Source: Zea mays (lineage: Eukaryota > Streptophyta > Magnoliopsida > Poales > Poaceae). From it: a DNA stretch of 64,000 bases. Below are positions 11,661-23,224 of this stretch, in pieces; position 1 is the first letter of the stretch, and each line of letters begins with the position of its first letter. The stretch covers positions 45,554,095-45,618,094 of the forward strand of contig NC_050097.1 in assembly GCF_902167145.1 (NCBI RefSeq), given 5' to 3'. The position numbers and the translations under genes are program-made. The notes under the pieces were generated by a model. The model did not search any database. It saw nothing but the letters and a program-made list of their open reading frames with translations, and had not been told where the DNA came from.

Positions 11661-12500
11661 GTAACACCTTGAATTTTAGGGTATAAAATTTCTTTTCTAA
11701 ATACCATGAAAATCTAGCCTTACCCTCCCTTATTCATTATCTCCAAATTTATTTCTTCCTTATTTGAGAAAACAAAGTTTACTTTGGTATATGTAAAGAG
11801 CTGGAGAATAAAACACTAAGGGCTTGTTTGGTTATCTCCATTCCATACGGTTGAAACTAACATGCCCTAAAGGAGTTATGGTTGATGCATCATGCTGGAG
11901 CATATATATTTTGTTTGATGAGTAATTTTGTTGTGCACTTTTATTCGTAAGTTGTGTTTGAGATTGAATCCAAATATGAAGAAAATAAATAGAAAAAAGA
12001 AAAAGAAAATAGAATAAGGAAAAATAAAAAGGAAAAGTCCTCACCCACTCTTAGTCCCGGCCTAGCGCCCCCGACCCGCTTTGCTTCCTCCCTCGTAGCC
12101 TGCTCCCGCCGCGGCCCACCAGCCACGCCCTCAACCCACCTCAGCCCCGCGTGTGTCGGCCCACACCCCGCTTCTGGACCACGACATCCCAGGGTCTCGC
12201 GGCCTAGCTGCTCGCCCAAAGCGCGGGCGCGCGCGCTCGTCCAATGCCCTGGCCAAGGGCCCCACCGGCCCACCCTAACTGTTCCCCGCCCATGCTCCAT
12301 CGCGCGCCCACATGAAGCGCAGCGCCCTGCTCGCCCAGTGCCTGCCCCTACAGCACGAGCCCCACACGTTGGATCTAGCCCCGTCCTCACATAACGACTC
12401 TCCTTCGTTTCATCCTGTCGAGGTCTCGAGGACAAGCCCACAATGCGCAAAAATCCCGGAACCACCCGCTCGGTTACCCCAATCCAAGCGTGGGCACTCC

Positions 12501-13324
12501 CAGTGGCGGGCCCAGGATTTAGAGAGTGGGTATTCGAATTTTTTTATAAGATTATTTTTTTAGAAGATTAAAACATGTCTATTGATATGTATAATTAATT
12601 ATATATATGTATAATCTATAATTAAACACACACGCTATGGTCATAACTGATTCAATAGTTAGTCTACTAAACTCAAATTTTATGAAACTATTTCAAAAGT
12701 TTTAAATCAAAATGCATCTGTTTGCTGTTGCTCGGTTGCTGGCTGGCTGCTTGTCCTCTTTGGCATTTTTCAATCGCTAATGACAGACACGTCTACGGTG
12801 GATTGAAGTATTGGACGACGGACGATAGACGACGCAACAACGAGGCCAGATGCAACGCAATGATAGTTAGCCGGTCAAGTATAGGTACCTAGCTGCGCTA
12901 CGGAGCCACAATGGCGTAACGGAGGTGCTGGTGTCTCCATGGCACGTGGGACTGCAAGACGTGACCACGACTTGGTGGCTGGCGCATCTGATGGCTCTGC
13001 CATGGTGCGACTACAATAGGGTTTGGGAATTTCTGCCATGGTGCGACTACAATAGGGTTTGGGGATTTTTTTTTGCCGAGAGGTACCGAGGTGGGCTTTG
13101 TCGCTCCATTGGACCTCATGGTCCACGACAAACTATTAGGTTAGTTAGGTATGAGAAGTAAGAAGAAGATATTTTGATCCAAATTAACATGATTCCTTTA
13201 TTTATTTGATTCATTTTTCTATCCATGCATATACACTATATACGTGTATATATATTGAAGTTCTTTTAATAAAAATAATGGGTATTCATTTGAATACCTT
13301 TGAATTTAACTAGGCCCGCCACTG
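12501..13324. mobile_element. Non-autonomous hAT transposon, 824 bp
   Basis: Terminal inverted repeats CAGTGGCGGGCC (12501-12512) and GGCCCGCCACTG (13313-13324) are perfect over 12 bp, and an 8-bp duplication ggcactcc flanks them (12493-12500 and 13325-13332). An 8-bp duplication is the hAT signature. There is no transposase frame. The interior includes a 34-bp direct duplication near 13001-13066. Cutting it out leaves continuous LTR sequence. Confidence 0.93.
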
Positions 13325-13537
13325 GGCACTCCCCTCATCTCCCCCACTTCCCTAACCCGAAGTCGTGCCTCGCAGCGGCCGCGACCCTGCCCGTGCTCCT
13401 GTTGTCGTCGACAACCTCTCCTTTGTTGCTTTCTCCCTGACGACCAACGTCATTGTGCTCGCCGTCCTGTGCCGCATGCCCGGAGCCTCGACACCGCGCC
13501 TGCACAGCCGCTGCCCTGCCCGCGCCCGTGTGCTTTC

Positions 13538-14516
13538 CACTACAGAGAAGCTCTACAGTGGCGGTCGTAAACTTATTTACAATGGCGTTTTTCGTAACCG
13601 CCAGTGCTAGGGGCCAGTAGAAATCATCATTTTTACAGGCTGGTAACTGAGGACCGCCAGTGAAAATCGATTTTCACTGGCGGTCGGCGTAATAAAACCG
13701 CCAGTGCAAATCGTTTCCAGGAAACATAAAACAGATTTTAAAAATAGCAAAAAAAAATATTTTTATTAGGGGAGGCCTCGGCCCACCTATCCCACATGTT
13801 CGTCTCCGTCGAAATCGCAAGTCGCTGCATTTTTCGTGCACTACGTGGTTACTAGAAATCGAACATCTGACCTCACCTTCACGCGTACCCTTCTCTACCA
13901 CTCCGTCTATGGCATGCTTTATGTCTAGTTTGTAGTTTTGTTGCCCACATATTACAACCAAATAAGTGTAAATTGCTTGTTTGAGACCGTAAACGAATTC
14001 AAATAAAAATGTTGTCAACTACAAAGTTGAATAATTTTTGAAGTTCTACAACTTTCATTTTGACACTTTTTTCATCCGAGGTCGTTTGCAAAATTTAAAT
14101 TTTAATTTTGACAAATTTAGATACAATTTTTGAGAGCCGAAATAATTTCAAATAAAAAGTTGTCAACTACGAAGTTTTATAACTTTCAGAGATCTACAAC
14201 TTTTTATTTTGGTGGTTTCATCATACGAGGTCGTTTGAAAAACTCAAAAAATTAAGGATAAAAATGATTTCTAGTGACGGTTCCTTAAGAAAACCGCCAC
14301 TAGAAATCGATTTTTACAGGCGGTTCCTTAAGAAAACCGCCACTAGAAATCATGGATTTCTACTGGCGGTTTTCATAAGAAACCGCCTCTAGAAATACGA
14401 TTTCTAGTGGCGGTTTTCTTAAGAAACCGCCACTAAAAATAGCACAGGCGGTTTTTAACCGAATCCGCCTGTAAAAATGTATCGCACCGCAGGCTTTGAG
14501 CCTTTTTCTACTAGTG
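13538..14516. mobile_element. Non-autonomous CACTA element, 979 bp
   Basis: Left end CACTACAGAGAAG, right end TTTTTCTACTAGTG, with subterminal inverted repeats of the words ACCGCCAGTG / ACCGCCACTAGAAAT on both sides (13560-13720 and 14270-14480). The flanking triplets are ttc and tcc, so the expected 3-bp duplication has one mismatch. There is no transposase. The interior (13740-14250) carries two copies of a roughly 110-bp AT-rich repeat and a tRNA-like stretch, both also found in inverted orientation in the CACTA at 46658-48199. Confidence 0.88.
13854..13912 (-). other. tRNA-like stretch in mini-CACTA
   Basis: On the minus strand GGAGTGGTAGAGAAGGG (A-box-like) is followed by TGTTCGATTTCT (B-box-like, GTTCGANTC core). 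It aligns with the better preserved tRNA-like stretch at 47779-47843. It is too degenerate to fold into a functional tRNA. Confidence 0.4.
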
Positions 14517-15227
14517 TCCATAGCGCCCGCGAATCCTGCTGTGTCCGCGCTAGAGCACGCTTGTTGTTATCGCGTCACGCCTCGCGACTGTGTTCTCGCC
14601 CTCACCATTCACCGTGCGTCTGCCTCGCCATACCGAGCTTCACCCTCGCCGAAGCCTCGATGTCGTTGTGTGCACGGAGCTCGCCCGAAGTCTCGCCGAT
14701 CCTCATCACCGTGGTGCTAGAGTTTGCCAATGTCGTCGTGCCTCGCCTTGTTGTGTAGCACCTCGTCGTGCATCGTCACCGAGATGAGCATCCTCGTCGT
14801 CGTCTACCCCCGTCTACTCCCGCATGCATTTGCGTCGCGCGTCTAACACGCGCCCCCACTGTCCGCGCGCGCTTTGTCGCATTCGCGCCATTGCCCAGCC
14901 CCGCGCCCTTGCACGCCACATGTCGCGCACGTTGTTCGCATATGCTGCGTGCCCTATTTGTTGCATGCGCACGGTACTGTCGCGTGCGCTATTGTCGCGC
15001 GTCGTCCACGCCTTGTGGTGTCAAGTGCAGTTTTATGTGTCGTTCACGTGTTGTTTCATGCGTTGTCGCGCGCTGTCCGCGCGAGTTATTAAATCCTTTC
15101 GTTATAATCGCCAATGTTAATTAGTTAATTCTTGTTTAGTCGTCGACTAATAAAATAACAATTTAATTTATCTGAAGTATCCCACAAATGATTTACACTG
15201 ATTAAAGTTAACTTAGAAATACAATTT

Positions 15228-15790
15228 TACACGTTAATCTCATGAATCGTACGAAGGTTATGCCAACTGGATTTCAGACATATGGTATTCATTATACTGG
15301 AAACCCAAAAGTGCTGGAAGGCTATTGTGATGCCAACTGAATTTCTGATGCTGACGAGCTTTATGCCACAAGCGGATATGTGTTTCTGTTTGGAGGTGGC
15401 GCTATTTTCTTGAAGTCTTGCAAGCATAATATCTTAACGAAGTCTACTATGGAAGCAGAACTCACAACATTAAACACTGCTAGGGCTGAAGTTGAGTGAC
15501 TCCGTGATTTCCTATTAGATTTACCGGTAGTTGAAAAACCGATACCGGCTATCACCATGAACTGTGACAACCAAACTGTGATTACCAAGGTCAACAGTTC
15601 CAGGAATAACATGAAGTCTACAAGGCATGTTAAGAGAAGATTAAAATCTGTCAGAAAGCTGAAAAACTCTAGAGTTATAACGGTGGATTATGTCCACACA
15701 TCGAATAATCTAGCAGATCAATTCACTAAGGGTCTGTCACACAATGTGATGGAAAGTGCATCGAGAGAAATGGGTATGAGACCCATGTGA
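15228..15790 (+). pseudogene. Copia RNase H fragment
   Basis: Broken frames read HYTGNPKVLEGYCDAN, DELYATSGYVF, STMEAELTTLNTA and, in an open frame from 15557, MNCDNQTVITKVNSS through HTSNNLADQFTKGL. These are the RNase H and C-terminal motifs of a Copia polyprotein, of a different lineage from the SIRE-like elements nearby. Stops replace Trp near 15338 and near 15497. Everything upstream (gag, protease, integrase, RT) is missing. Confidence 0.8.
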
Positions 15791-16329
15791 AATCTACTAT
15801 AGTGGTAACCTGCTCTATGTGATCGGAGATCCCGTGAAGTAGAGTGGAGAAACAAGCTTAGAGTAGATTGAGAGGAAAGATCTCTTTCTTAATTCATTTC
15901 TGATGCACATCTTTCCTATCTGTAAGGTAGGATGGTATTTACCTTAATGTATTCCAAGAGTCTTATAGAGGTGAGATGTTGTCCTACAGAACATCTTTTG
16001 AGGAGTACACCTATATAAGTCAGACTGCTGGTCATAGTCTATGGAACTTGGGTAATCCCTAAATACTCATGAAAGGCACTAAAGTGTGACTCATAGGCTT
16101 CAAAATAGCGGGGATGCCTTTTGCAGCCTAGTATCAGCAATGGATTTGAGTGAATCTCATCTCGCACAAAACTGTTAATTCAAGACTTAGTCCATTGTTC
16201 AGTTGTGAATGAGAGAAACTCTTATTCTAGATGGATGTTCAACTTAACAGTCTCCATCGAGACACTGGTATATCAAAGAATTGTAATTCTGATACTTCAT
16301 CATTACAAACCCTAGAGTTTGGTGGGGAT
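15791..16329 (+). other. Copia 3' untranslated interior with polypurine tract
   Basis: Non-coding sequence between RNase H and the LTR. It ends in TTTGGTGGGGAT (16318-16329), a plausible polypurine tract directly before the LTR start. Nothing else recognisable. Confidence 0.65.
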
Positions 16330-17510
16330 TGTTAGATTTATTATGGGCTAGGCCCATTTAAATTTAATAAATCAGTAAACTCTATGGTGTGTAATTATGG
16401 ACAATACTAATAGTACCGAATTAGAAGTCCAAGAGTCATTGACTTGACTTATATGGTGGAAATGACTTATATGGTGGAAATTATTCCACTTAATTTGAGA
16501 TGTTAAGAAACGAACAAATGCATGCTACACGCGTGCGCGCGCCGCCGGCCAGCCAGGCACGGGCTCGGACCGGGCGGGGCCAAGCGTGGCGTGGTGAGGC
16601 GAGGCAGGCAGGCAGGTGGTGAGCGGGCGAGGTGTGGTGTGGTTGTGCTAATTTTTAGCACTCAATAAACACGGGAGTTTCAACTCCGGGTTAAAACTTT
16701 TCAGATGACCGTGTCTTGAATAGCCGCACACGAGACCCTTCCCCTTCATCTTCCCTTCCAGCGATGAGAGGTTAAAAGGGTGAGAACTCCTGTCTCTTTG
16801 GGAAGAAAGAGAAGAACAATACAAAAGCACAATCTAGCAGCGAGAAGGTATTTTTCATCTCGTAACTCTCCACGCACATAGAAGCGAGAGGGCAGATGCC
16901 TCCGAAGCCCTTGTCGTTCGATACCTTGCACGGGTGATCGATAATTAGGTTTTTGGGGAGCGTCTACATGACTGCCTGAACAGGAACCGCCGCTCGTCGT
17001 TGTCTTCCTCATGGGTGACATCTTCTTCTTCTTCCTGGAGAAGAGATGTCTTCATCTCTTACGAAATGACGAGAGAAGTTGGACAAGGATCTCGATCATC
17101 AGAGCGCATGGGACTATTTTATGTTTTCCAGATTATATATGTTTCTTCTATTTATCTCTACTGTTTCGTACGTAGCCATGAGTTTATTTCATCTGTTCTA
17201 TCATATCGTATCATGGCATGTCTGATGCCTGTTCGTGCTAGTTATATGCCATATCTGTTTGTTTCAGATATATAGTCATGTTGTTTATGTTGCTGTCAAT
17301 TTATTTTCAGTTGTTCTGCTATGATACATATATCATGGTTATATGCTTATGATATTTATATAATTCACATGCTTTTCGTTCACATGTTCCATATTGTTAT
17401 GGATACATTTGTCATCATGATTTCTATATTTAATTATCTTTTATATGTTATCATCATAATGTTAATTTTATAGAATTAAAATGACATGAAAATTGTCTAT
17501 ATATCTAACA
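16330..17510 (+). repeat. 3' LTR of the Copia fragment, 1181 bp
   Basis: Starts TGTTAGATTTATTATGGGC and ends ATATCTAACA, an 8-bp inverted terminal pair (TGTTAGAT/ATCTAACA). It directly follows the polypurine tract. The upstream LTR is absent, so this is the 3' remnant of a truncated element. Confidence 0.82.
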
Positions 17511-18062
17511 AAGGAAGCTGGCATGAAACTAAAACGCATGAAGTCCGCATGTGGCGTGCGTGTTTTAGATGTCTTATTCTAGTGCCAAAGTTTCTAATGA
17601 AGAGACTTGTACTTTATGTTTATGTTATATTGTCAATTTATATGTGTGAATGGAGATGATCTAATGATGTGGTGATGGATGGATTAGCTTCATTGGGTAT
17701 TAGATGGTATTCAATTTAAACTTGTGTTACTGATGTTTTATTGTGTTTCTGATTTTTCTAAATATTTCTTTGGTTTTTCTGAATTATTTTTGTTCAAGTG
17801 GGATACTTAGCCTCTTGGTTGTCAAACTCTGCGAGTCTGCGGGGAAGTATACCCCGAGTGGAGAAATTCTCCCAGGAAAATCAAAGTGACAGAAAATTCC
17901 TCTCGATGGATTACTTCTCTAGGTTTTTCCTCCCTACTGCCAAACTAGTCCTAAAGATTCATTCTCCGGTGAAAACGAAGACGATAGTGATAGCCGCACT
18001 GCGTTTCTAGTAAGCAAGGCCACCAGAAGGCTTTTGCATCAGCCGAGATAGGCCTAAAGCAG
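17511..18062. other. Unassigned AT-rich sequence
   Basis: I see no gene, LTR or terminal repeat here. The only longer open frame (17798-18010, plus) has no recognisable domain. It ends at the 8-bp duplication of the hAT MITE. Confidence 0.5.
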
Positions 18063-18070
18063 CGTGTTCT

Positions 18071-18370
18071 TAGTGGTGGCCCCGAGGGTGGGGCAGAGGG
18101 ACGGTCGCCCCGGATCCCCGAATTCATAGGGCCCTATTTAGTCATGTGATTCAATAGTCTATCAATAAAATAATAAATATCTAAACATGTTAGAAGAGAA
18201 TTTTAAGACGATACTATAATATATATCCTTCTATTTACTTATTATTTGATATAAATATTTTTCTATGTATTTTGAGTGTTTAATTAGCAACATTTATATA
18301 TTAAAAATAATTTGAAGAGCCTCTATTTGAAACATTGTCCCGGGCCCCTAAAATGTTAGGACCGCCACTG
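18071..18370. mobile_element. hAT-type MITE, 300 bp
   Basis: Ends TAGTGGTGGCCC and GGACCGCCACTG are imperfect inverted repeats matching the CAGTGGCGG terminus of the element at 12501-13324. A perfect 8-bp duplication cgtgttct flanks it (18063-18070 and 18371-18378). The interior is AT-rich and non-coding. Confidence 0.88.
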
Positions 18371-18882
18371 CGTGTTCTTCCTTTTTATAGCTAGAAAAAC
18401 ATTACTGTACTTGCTTTGCTTTGCAAAGCACACAATGCGAGCAGATGACACATGACAGTGAGCAGTGTGCTTGGCCCTTGCTTCAACTGTCATGCGCAGT
18501 ACAGTCTGCTTGCAGAAACCAGCAGCGCAACTCCCGAGCCGATCTTTCTGCAGCGAACTGTCAAATCAATCCAACGTGACAATTTGGGCGAAAACAAAAC
18601 GCCGGAAATCCAAAATATTCTGTGCGACAAAACATCTCAAGTTCTCTCTTGCATCCTTTTCGGGAAAAAAAATCATGTACATGCCGAAATGATCAACAGA
18701 CCACGACTGGGGAAAAAAACTTGTACATGCCACCACCACGCTACAAAGCCGCCGCCGCGGCCGCCGTGCTTGGTTGCGTGAATAGGTTTGCTCGGCAAAG
18801 AAAAGACCCAGCACAAGGAAATAGGAGACAAAAGCACACAGACTTGTGGCTCGCTCTATGCACGAAGGGAAGTTCCGCCTTA

Positions 18883-19302
18883 TTAATCGGCAGTCAGCTC
18901 CGCGCGCATCGTCTCCCTGATGGCCATGGACGCCACGGCCTTGGCCCACGCGACCAGCTCCCGCTTCATCCTCCCCTCGTCACTCCACAGCACCGGCACG
19001 TCCACGGACACCTCCGCGCCCGGCGCGGACGAAACGCCGCCACCGTTCCCGGTTCTTCGCGTTCCCGAGCAGACTTCGAGGGCGGGGACGGACAGCACCG
19101 GAAGGGACGTCGCGTCCAGTGCCATGGCGCGCACAACCGAGTCCGCAAGAGCCGGCCGATCGGCAGCACGACGCACGTTCTTGCAACAGGCCGGGGGGGG
19201 GGGGGGGGGGGGGGGGGCGCCGCCGGACTGGGGACAGAAGGCTCCGCGGCTGTGCAACCAGCACTGCTTTTCGACTGGCGCTAGCTTACTACAGTGGTGC
19301 AA
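18883..19302 (-). CDS. Possible C-terminal exon of an unrecognised plant protein
   Basis: A minus-strand frame of 139 codons ends in TAA at 18885-18883. Its last 90 residues look protein-like (LPVLSVPALEVC; VPVLWSDEGRMKRELVAWAK; MAIRETMRAELTAD), with a plausible amphipathic helix at the C terminus. The N-terminal third reads through the G/C homopolymer as a proline run and may not be coding, so a real exon might begin after 19190. No start with context, no clear splice acceptor and no recognised domain. A 3' untranslated region could extend toward 18430. It could equally be a chance frame in GC-rich DNA. Confidence 0.35.
   Translation of the reverse strand: MHHCSKLAPVEKQCWLHSRGAFCPQSGGAPPPPPPPPACCKNVRRAADRPALADSVVRAMALDATSLPVLSVPALEVCSGTRRTGNGGGVSSAPGAEVSVDVPVLWSDEGRMKRELVAWAKAVASMAIRETMRAELTAD
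19193..19217. repeat. G homopolymer, 25 bases
   Basis: An uninterrupted run of 25 G on the plus strand, preceded by gcaacaggcc and followed by cgccgccgg. Its length is likely to vary between individuals and to be error-prone in sequencing. Confidence 0.9.
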
Positions 19303-19985
19303 CTAGACAGGATGCTTGGCACGCTCTATATATAATGTGTACGAACACGAGCTCACGAGTGGGACACATGCATGTGCACACGGGTAACACGTGCGTGCCA
19401 ACATGATCCCGACGTGCATGCGCGCTACATGGGAACACGTATATGCAAAATGGCGGCCAAAAGGTAAGCATACGATGCGAATGATCGTGAACGCGACGGG
19501 GAGCGCGTGTTCACGACATCGGCATCGTGCGCGTGCAGGCGCGCGGCGCTTTTCCCCTGTCGCCTTCCATCCACCGGGGAGATCGCTGCTCAGCGACAGA
19601 CACGGGGGCCGAAATCAAACGGGTTAGTTGAAAGGCAGGCTAATAAAATACCTGTGGCGTTAGGTGCAAGGAGCTCGCGCGGCCGAGGCAGCTGCTCAAC
19701 GCCTCTCGCCTCAGGCCTCGTGCGAGCACATTTCTGCGATGCGGACGAGGACGGCGGGCGGCCAGCTCCCACCTACTGCGTTAGCTGCTGCCGGCCTGCC
19801 GCGGCGTGTGGCCGTCGTCAGGCTCTGAGACCGAGATGAGGCGATTATGGTGCTCTTTCACTACTATACCCTTTTTTCTATCTATCTGTAAAGCTTTACA
19901 GATTTCTATAAAAAAAATCTCTCATTTCTCTCTAACTGTCTCCAATACCTGTACTAGAAACATATTTTACAATACAGATTTATCA

Positions 19986-20240
19986 CACTACCGGAAACAC
20001 GTTCTTTACCGAGTGTCTAGAGCTTTACCGAGTGCAAAATATCCGAGTGCCGCTCTCGGCGAACAAAGACACTCCACAACGACCTCCTTTACCGAGTGCA
20101 AAACACTCGGCATACAAAAACGCTACCGCAAAGGCAGATTTGCCAAGTTTGCGGCTCTCAGCACGACGAGGCACTCGGCAAAGCACCCAGCAGTCGTCTA
20201 CAGTTGTCGACTGTTAACTATGCCGAGTGCCAGGAAAGGA
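19986..20240 (+). mobile_element. CACTA element end (one arm only)
   Basis: Begins CACTACCGGAAACACG and continues with many TTTACCGAGTG, CACTCGGCAAAG and GCCGAGTGCC words, the subterminal repeats of the CACTA family whose complete copy lies at 46658-48199. No matching right end (CCGGTAGTG) occurs before the LTR at 20875, so it is truncated. The right edge is approximate. Confidence 0.75.
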
Positions 20241-20874
20241 CGCTCGACAAAGTTATGTAAAGTTATACATATTTTAGTTTCACTTAATCCTTTGTGTAAA
20301 GTCAAAAACAAACTAGTACAATATACGTGGTTGTGACGCACATAATCATATTTCTTAAGTGACACTGTCATACTGACAATCCATTTGGGTGAAGAGTTGT
20401 ATCCATACTACCTTTCTTCTATATACTTACTTCTACTTGCATACATGAGAGCATGAATTTGTACTCGACGTCATGGTCATGATAGTGGTGTTATTAAAAT
20501 AAATTTTAAAATTTTAAAATAAAAATCTAACCAACCAATCTATCTAGGCTAAAGGTCTGTCTACCAGGCCCACTTTTCCCCTTCCGTTGCATCCCCATCC
20601 GATCCTTTCCCACGCACTCCCTTCTGTATGGGCCAAAACATAAAAGGCCCAATCGGCCTCTTAAGCTGACATTAGAGCCCTGCCTGTCAGCCACCCAGCC
20701 CGCCACTGAGCCCGCCACTGAGCCCGTCATCTTCTTCCTCATGTGCGGTCGTGTAGACCGGTGAAGCCACCGCGCCGCGTATAGGCCCCATCGGCCTTAG
20801 GGCAAGTCCAGTCGCCCCACCCTCTGTTGGCGGTGCCACCAACGGCCTCAACGAGGACATCTCGTTGTCTAACC
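20241..20874. other. Unassigned sequence
   Basis: Mixed AT-rich (20240-20520) and GC-rich (20540-20870) DNA with a tandem duplication of CCGCCACTGAGC near 20700-20725. The composition of the GC-rich half recalls an LTR, but no ends can be placed. Confidence 0.4.
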
Positions 20875-23224
20875 TATCACACCCGGGTTTCGGGGGCACC
20901 AAGACCCGGGCGCGAACATAATCACCAAGTGTGATAGGACCAAGTCGATCTTACACATATAATGACACATGGTACAGAAGCGAATGTCAGAACATTAATA
21001 TATAACGGAGTTCTGTACAAAATAGGTAAATAATTACATCATATGAAGACAACGATCCAGCAACCACAGTTGACTGGGAGACAACGACCTAGACCTCTCA
21101 CGAACTCGTCACAGCATCCTACATGCGCCTCATCCTGCAATACCTGTTCTTGACCTGTGGGGGTGTGAGACAGTAAGGGTGAACTCACAAACGTTCATCT
21201 CTCAATAAGTTGTGGGGAATAATGTGCATGAACTCACCAAAGGTGGGAGCTCATGTGAAGTGTAAGGCTTACCAAAGAGGATGGTTAAAGCTGAGCATTG
21301 CTTTTAAAGTTGGTCAAATTTTTATTAGCAGTTACTAAGTGTAAATAGATACCAACCGAAAATAAGTAATAGATCAAAATTGATAACAACACCCGCGATG
21401 CAATGCATATGACAAATTGAGTTTAATTCCATAAGTTAATCATGTGATGGTCCAAGCCGCTCATGACCGTGTGCACGGCTGATATACCAGTTTTACACTC
21501 TTTAGAGGTTGTACATCTTTACCCACAAGTCGTGTTACCCATTTGCCACGGAGTTGATCAAACCCCATACACCTCTACCAAGGAAGCGAGGCAGGGTACC
21601 ACTACGGGGCCTTTACAAAGTTCCACAAGCTTCAGAAAACCCGCTACAGTTTATAGAAAGCGCAATGCAGGGATCCCCCGTCTGACCGCCATCGCAGCAA
21701 AATCAGCCCGAGAACCTCCCTACATCGACCACTCCCCTACTGCCCTTGCCCTTTTCGGGTAAGGTAGTCTTCCACTAGCTTTCCTAATTAGCCAGCCAAG
21801 GGCGTCCCATACCACACTTGTGGTAGCACTGTTTTCCCGGGTGGTCGCTCCATGTTCCAATTAACAATATAATCTTATCATGAACAATAATTAAACAATA
21901 ACATAATTGGAACATGATCATAATAAAACATTAGTTTCCCAAAACCAGGTAGAGCGATAGCAAATCTACCCAATAATTCATCTGCTTGCAAGGTGGGGAA
22001 AACAATGCTAGAGAAACCTATTGGGTCCCATTAAATTAACCTGAGCATGCCACATTGATTAATAGCAAACATAATTACGTAAAAAAGGAGTGATCAAGGG
22101 CACAATTTGCCTGGGACTCGAGATTCCAGGTATCAACTTGCTCTTCAGGTGACTTGTAGCCTCACTGTTAACCGTAGCAATACAAACAAACATGGTATAG
22201 GCAAAATTAACATCACACTAAACATAAGTACAAACTACATAATAATATTCTACGTGATGCTACGAGATCGTGGGCTCAAGAACCACTAAAACCGGAGTTA
22301 CAGTTAAGAGGATATGGTTTTCGGAAGATTTTAGTGATTAAGTAATTAAAACGGGGCCTTTAGATTGATTTTATAGATCATGTGAGATATACATTAAGGA
22401 TAATCTTTCATTTTAAGTCATATCTTAGTTAAAGATCATCTTTTATTCACATTATAAACATGTTACTTTAAGTAGATGGATTAACCTACTATACATAGGA
22501 TAAATAAGTATCTCGTTACAAACCATGTGGTATGTCTAATTAATGTGTGTTATTGCATAGTAAATATTTATATGAAACTAATGCAACTTGAACAGGTCCA
22601 TTCGGAGCTAAAATGGACAAGTTATGATTTTTGGAAGGTTTAAGTGTGGGGGTACAACAAAAATTAAGCGCATAATTTTATCCTAAATATCATGACAAAA
22701 TAAAGTTACTAGATGATAGACAACATTATTATGAATTTAATGCAACTGGATTGGATCAATTTGGAGTTAAATTGAATTAAATATGAATTAAACAGGTTTC
22801 TAGAATTATTTTTACACTAGAAATCCTTTTCTTTGTTAGTTTTTGATTAATTCTAATGGCTCTGGACTTGTGGACACAATTCTGAAGTTTTCCACGGATC
22901 ACTGCATAAATTCTAGGGCCCAAACGAAATTACTTTGTACAGGGGGTGGATGGCGGGTTGATTGCCCTAAAAGGTAAGGTCTCTTTTGCAAAGTTCGCAG
23001 GCCGAAGAGGTACGGGGCTAGCTGGGCCACGGGATCAACCGCAGACGGCCACGATTAGATTTGATTCCCCTCGAACCACTGGTCGTTAGATCAGAGAGCG
23101 ACAATGGAGATTTAACTAACGGGGATCTCTTCTCGCCCGCCTGATTCAAGATTGACGGTGCACAAGCCATCAAACGAAAAGAGTTCTGCATCTTCTAATC
23201 CCGGTCGCTACCCTAGGATCCAAC
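20875..23224 (-). repeat. Truncated LTR related to the LARD-like element
   Basis: Plus strand starts TATCACACCCGGG (one change from TGTCACACCC) and follows 2732-5740 closely in places, such as ACCAAGTGTGATAGGACC, the tgactgggagac stretch and the blocks at 21450-21670. It lacks the 1.1-kb block 3539-4667. It stops exactly where another LTR begins (23225), so the remainder may lie beyond the nested block to the right of the window. No TGTAACACC end is present. Confidence 0.75.

Larger units (their letters stand above)
11660..15110 (+). mobile_element. Gypsy LTR fragment, split by two DNA transposons
   Basis: Begins TGTAACACCTTGAATTTTAGGG, a typical Tekay-type LTR start on the plus strand. It then resembles, in order, the minus-strand LTR at 7162-5700: AT-rich, a catgctgga word, an A/G-rich run, then GC-rich DNA. 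It is interrupted by a hAT element (12501-13324) and a mini-CACTA (13538-14516). After 14517 the GC-rich part continues to about 15110, where similarity to anything recognisable ends. No interior or partner LTR is in the window. The right edge is uncertain. Confidence 0.6.
18379..19985. other. Low-repeat stretch, possible remnant of an ordinary gene
   Basis: No LTR, terminal repeat or transposon protein is visible in these 1.6 kb, unlike the rest of the window. It contains a GC-rich open frame on the minus strand (18883-19302), a 25-base G run, and a TATATATA at 19325-19332. The best guess is host low-copy DNA or a captured gene fragment. No full gene structure can be drawn. Confidence 0.4.

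Noticed and set aside
12898..13161. Frames with a repeated LPWCDYNRVW peptide in the hAT element
   Set aside because: Caused by a 34-bp duplication at 13001-13066; too short and not transposase-like.
14477..15124. Several Cys/Arg/His-rich frames of 65-118 codons
   Set aside because: Overlapping frames in GC-rich LTR sequence; no conserved motif or gene signals.
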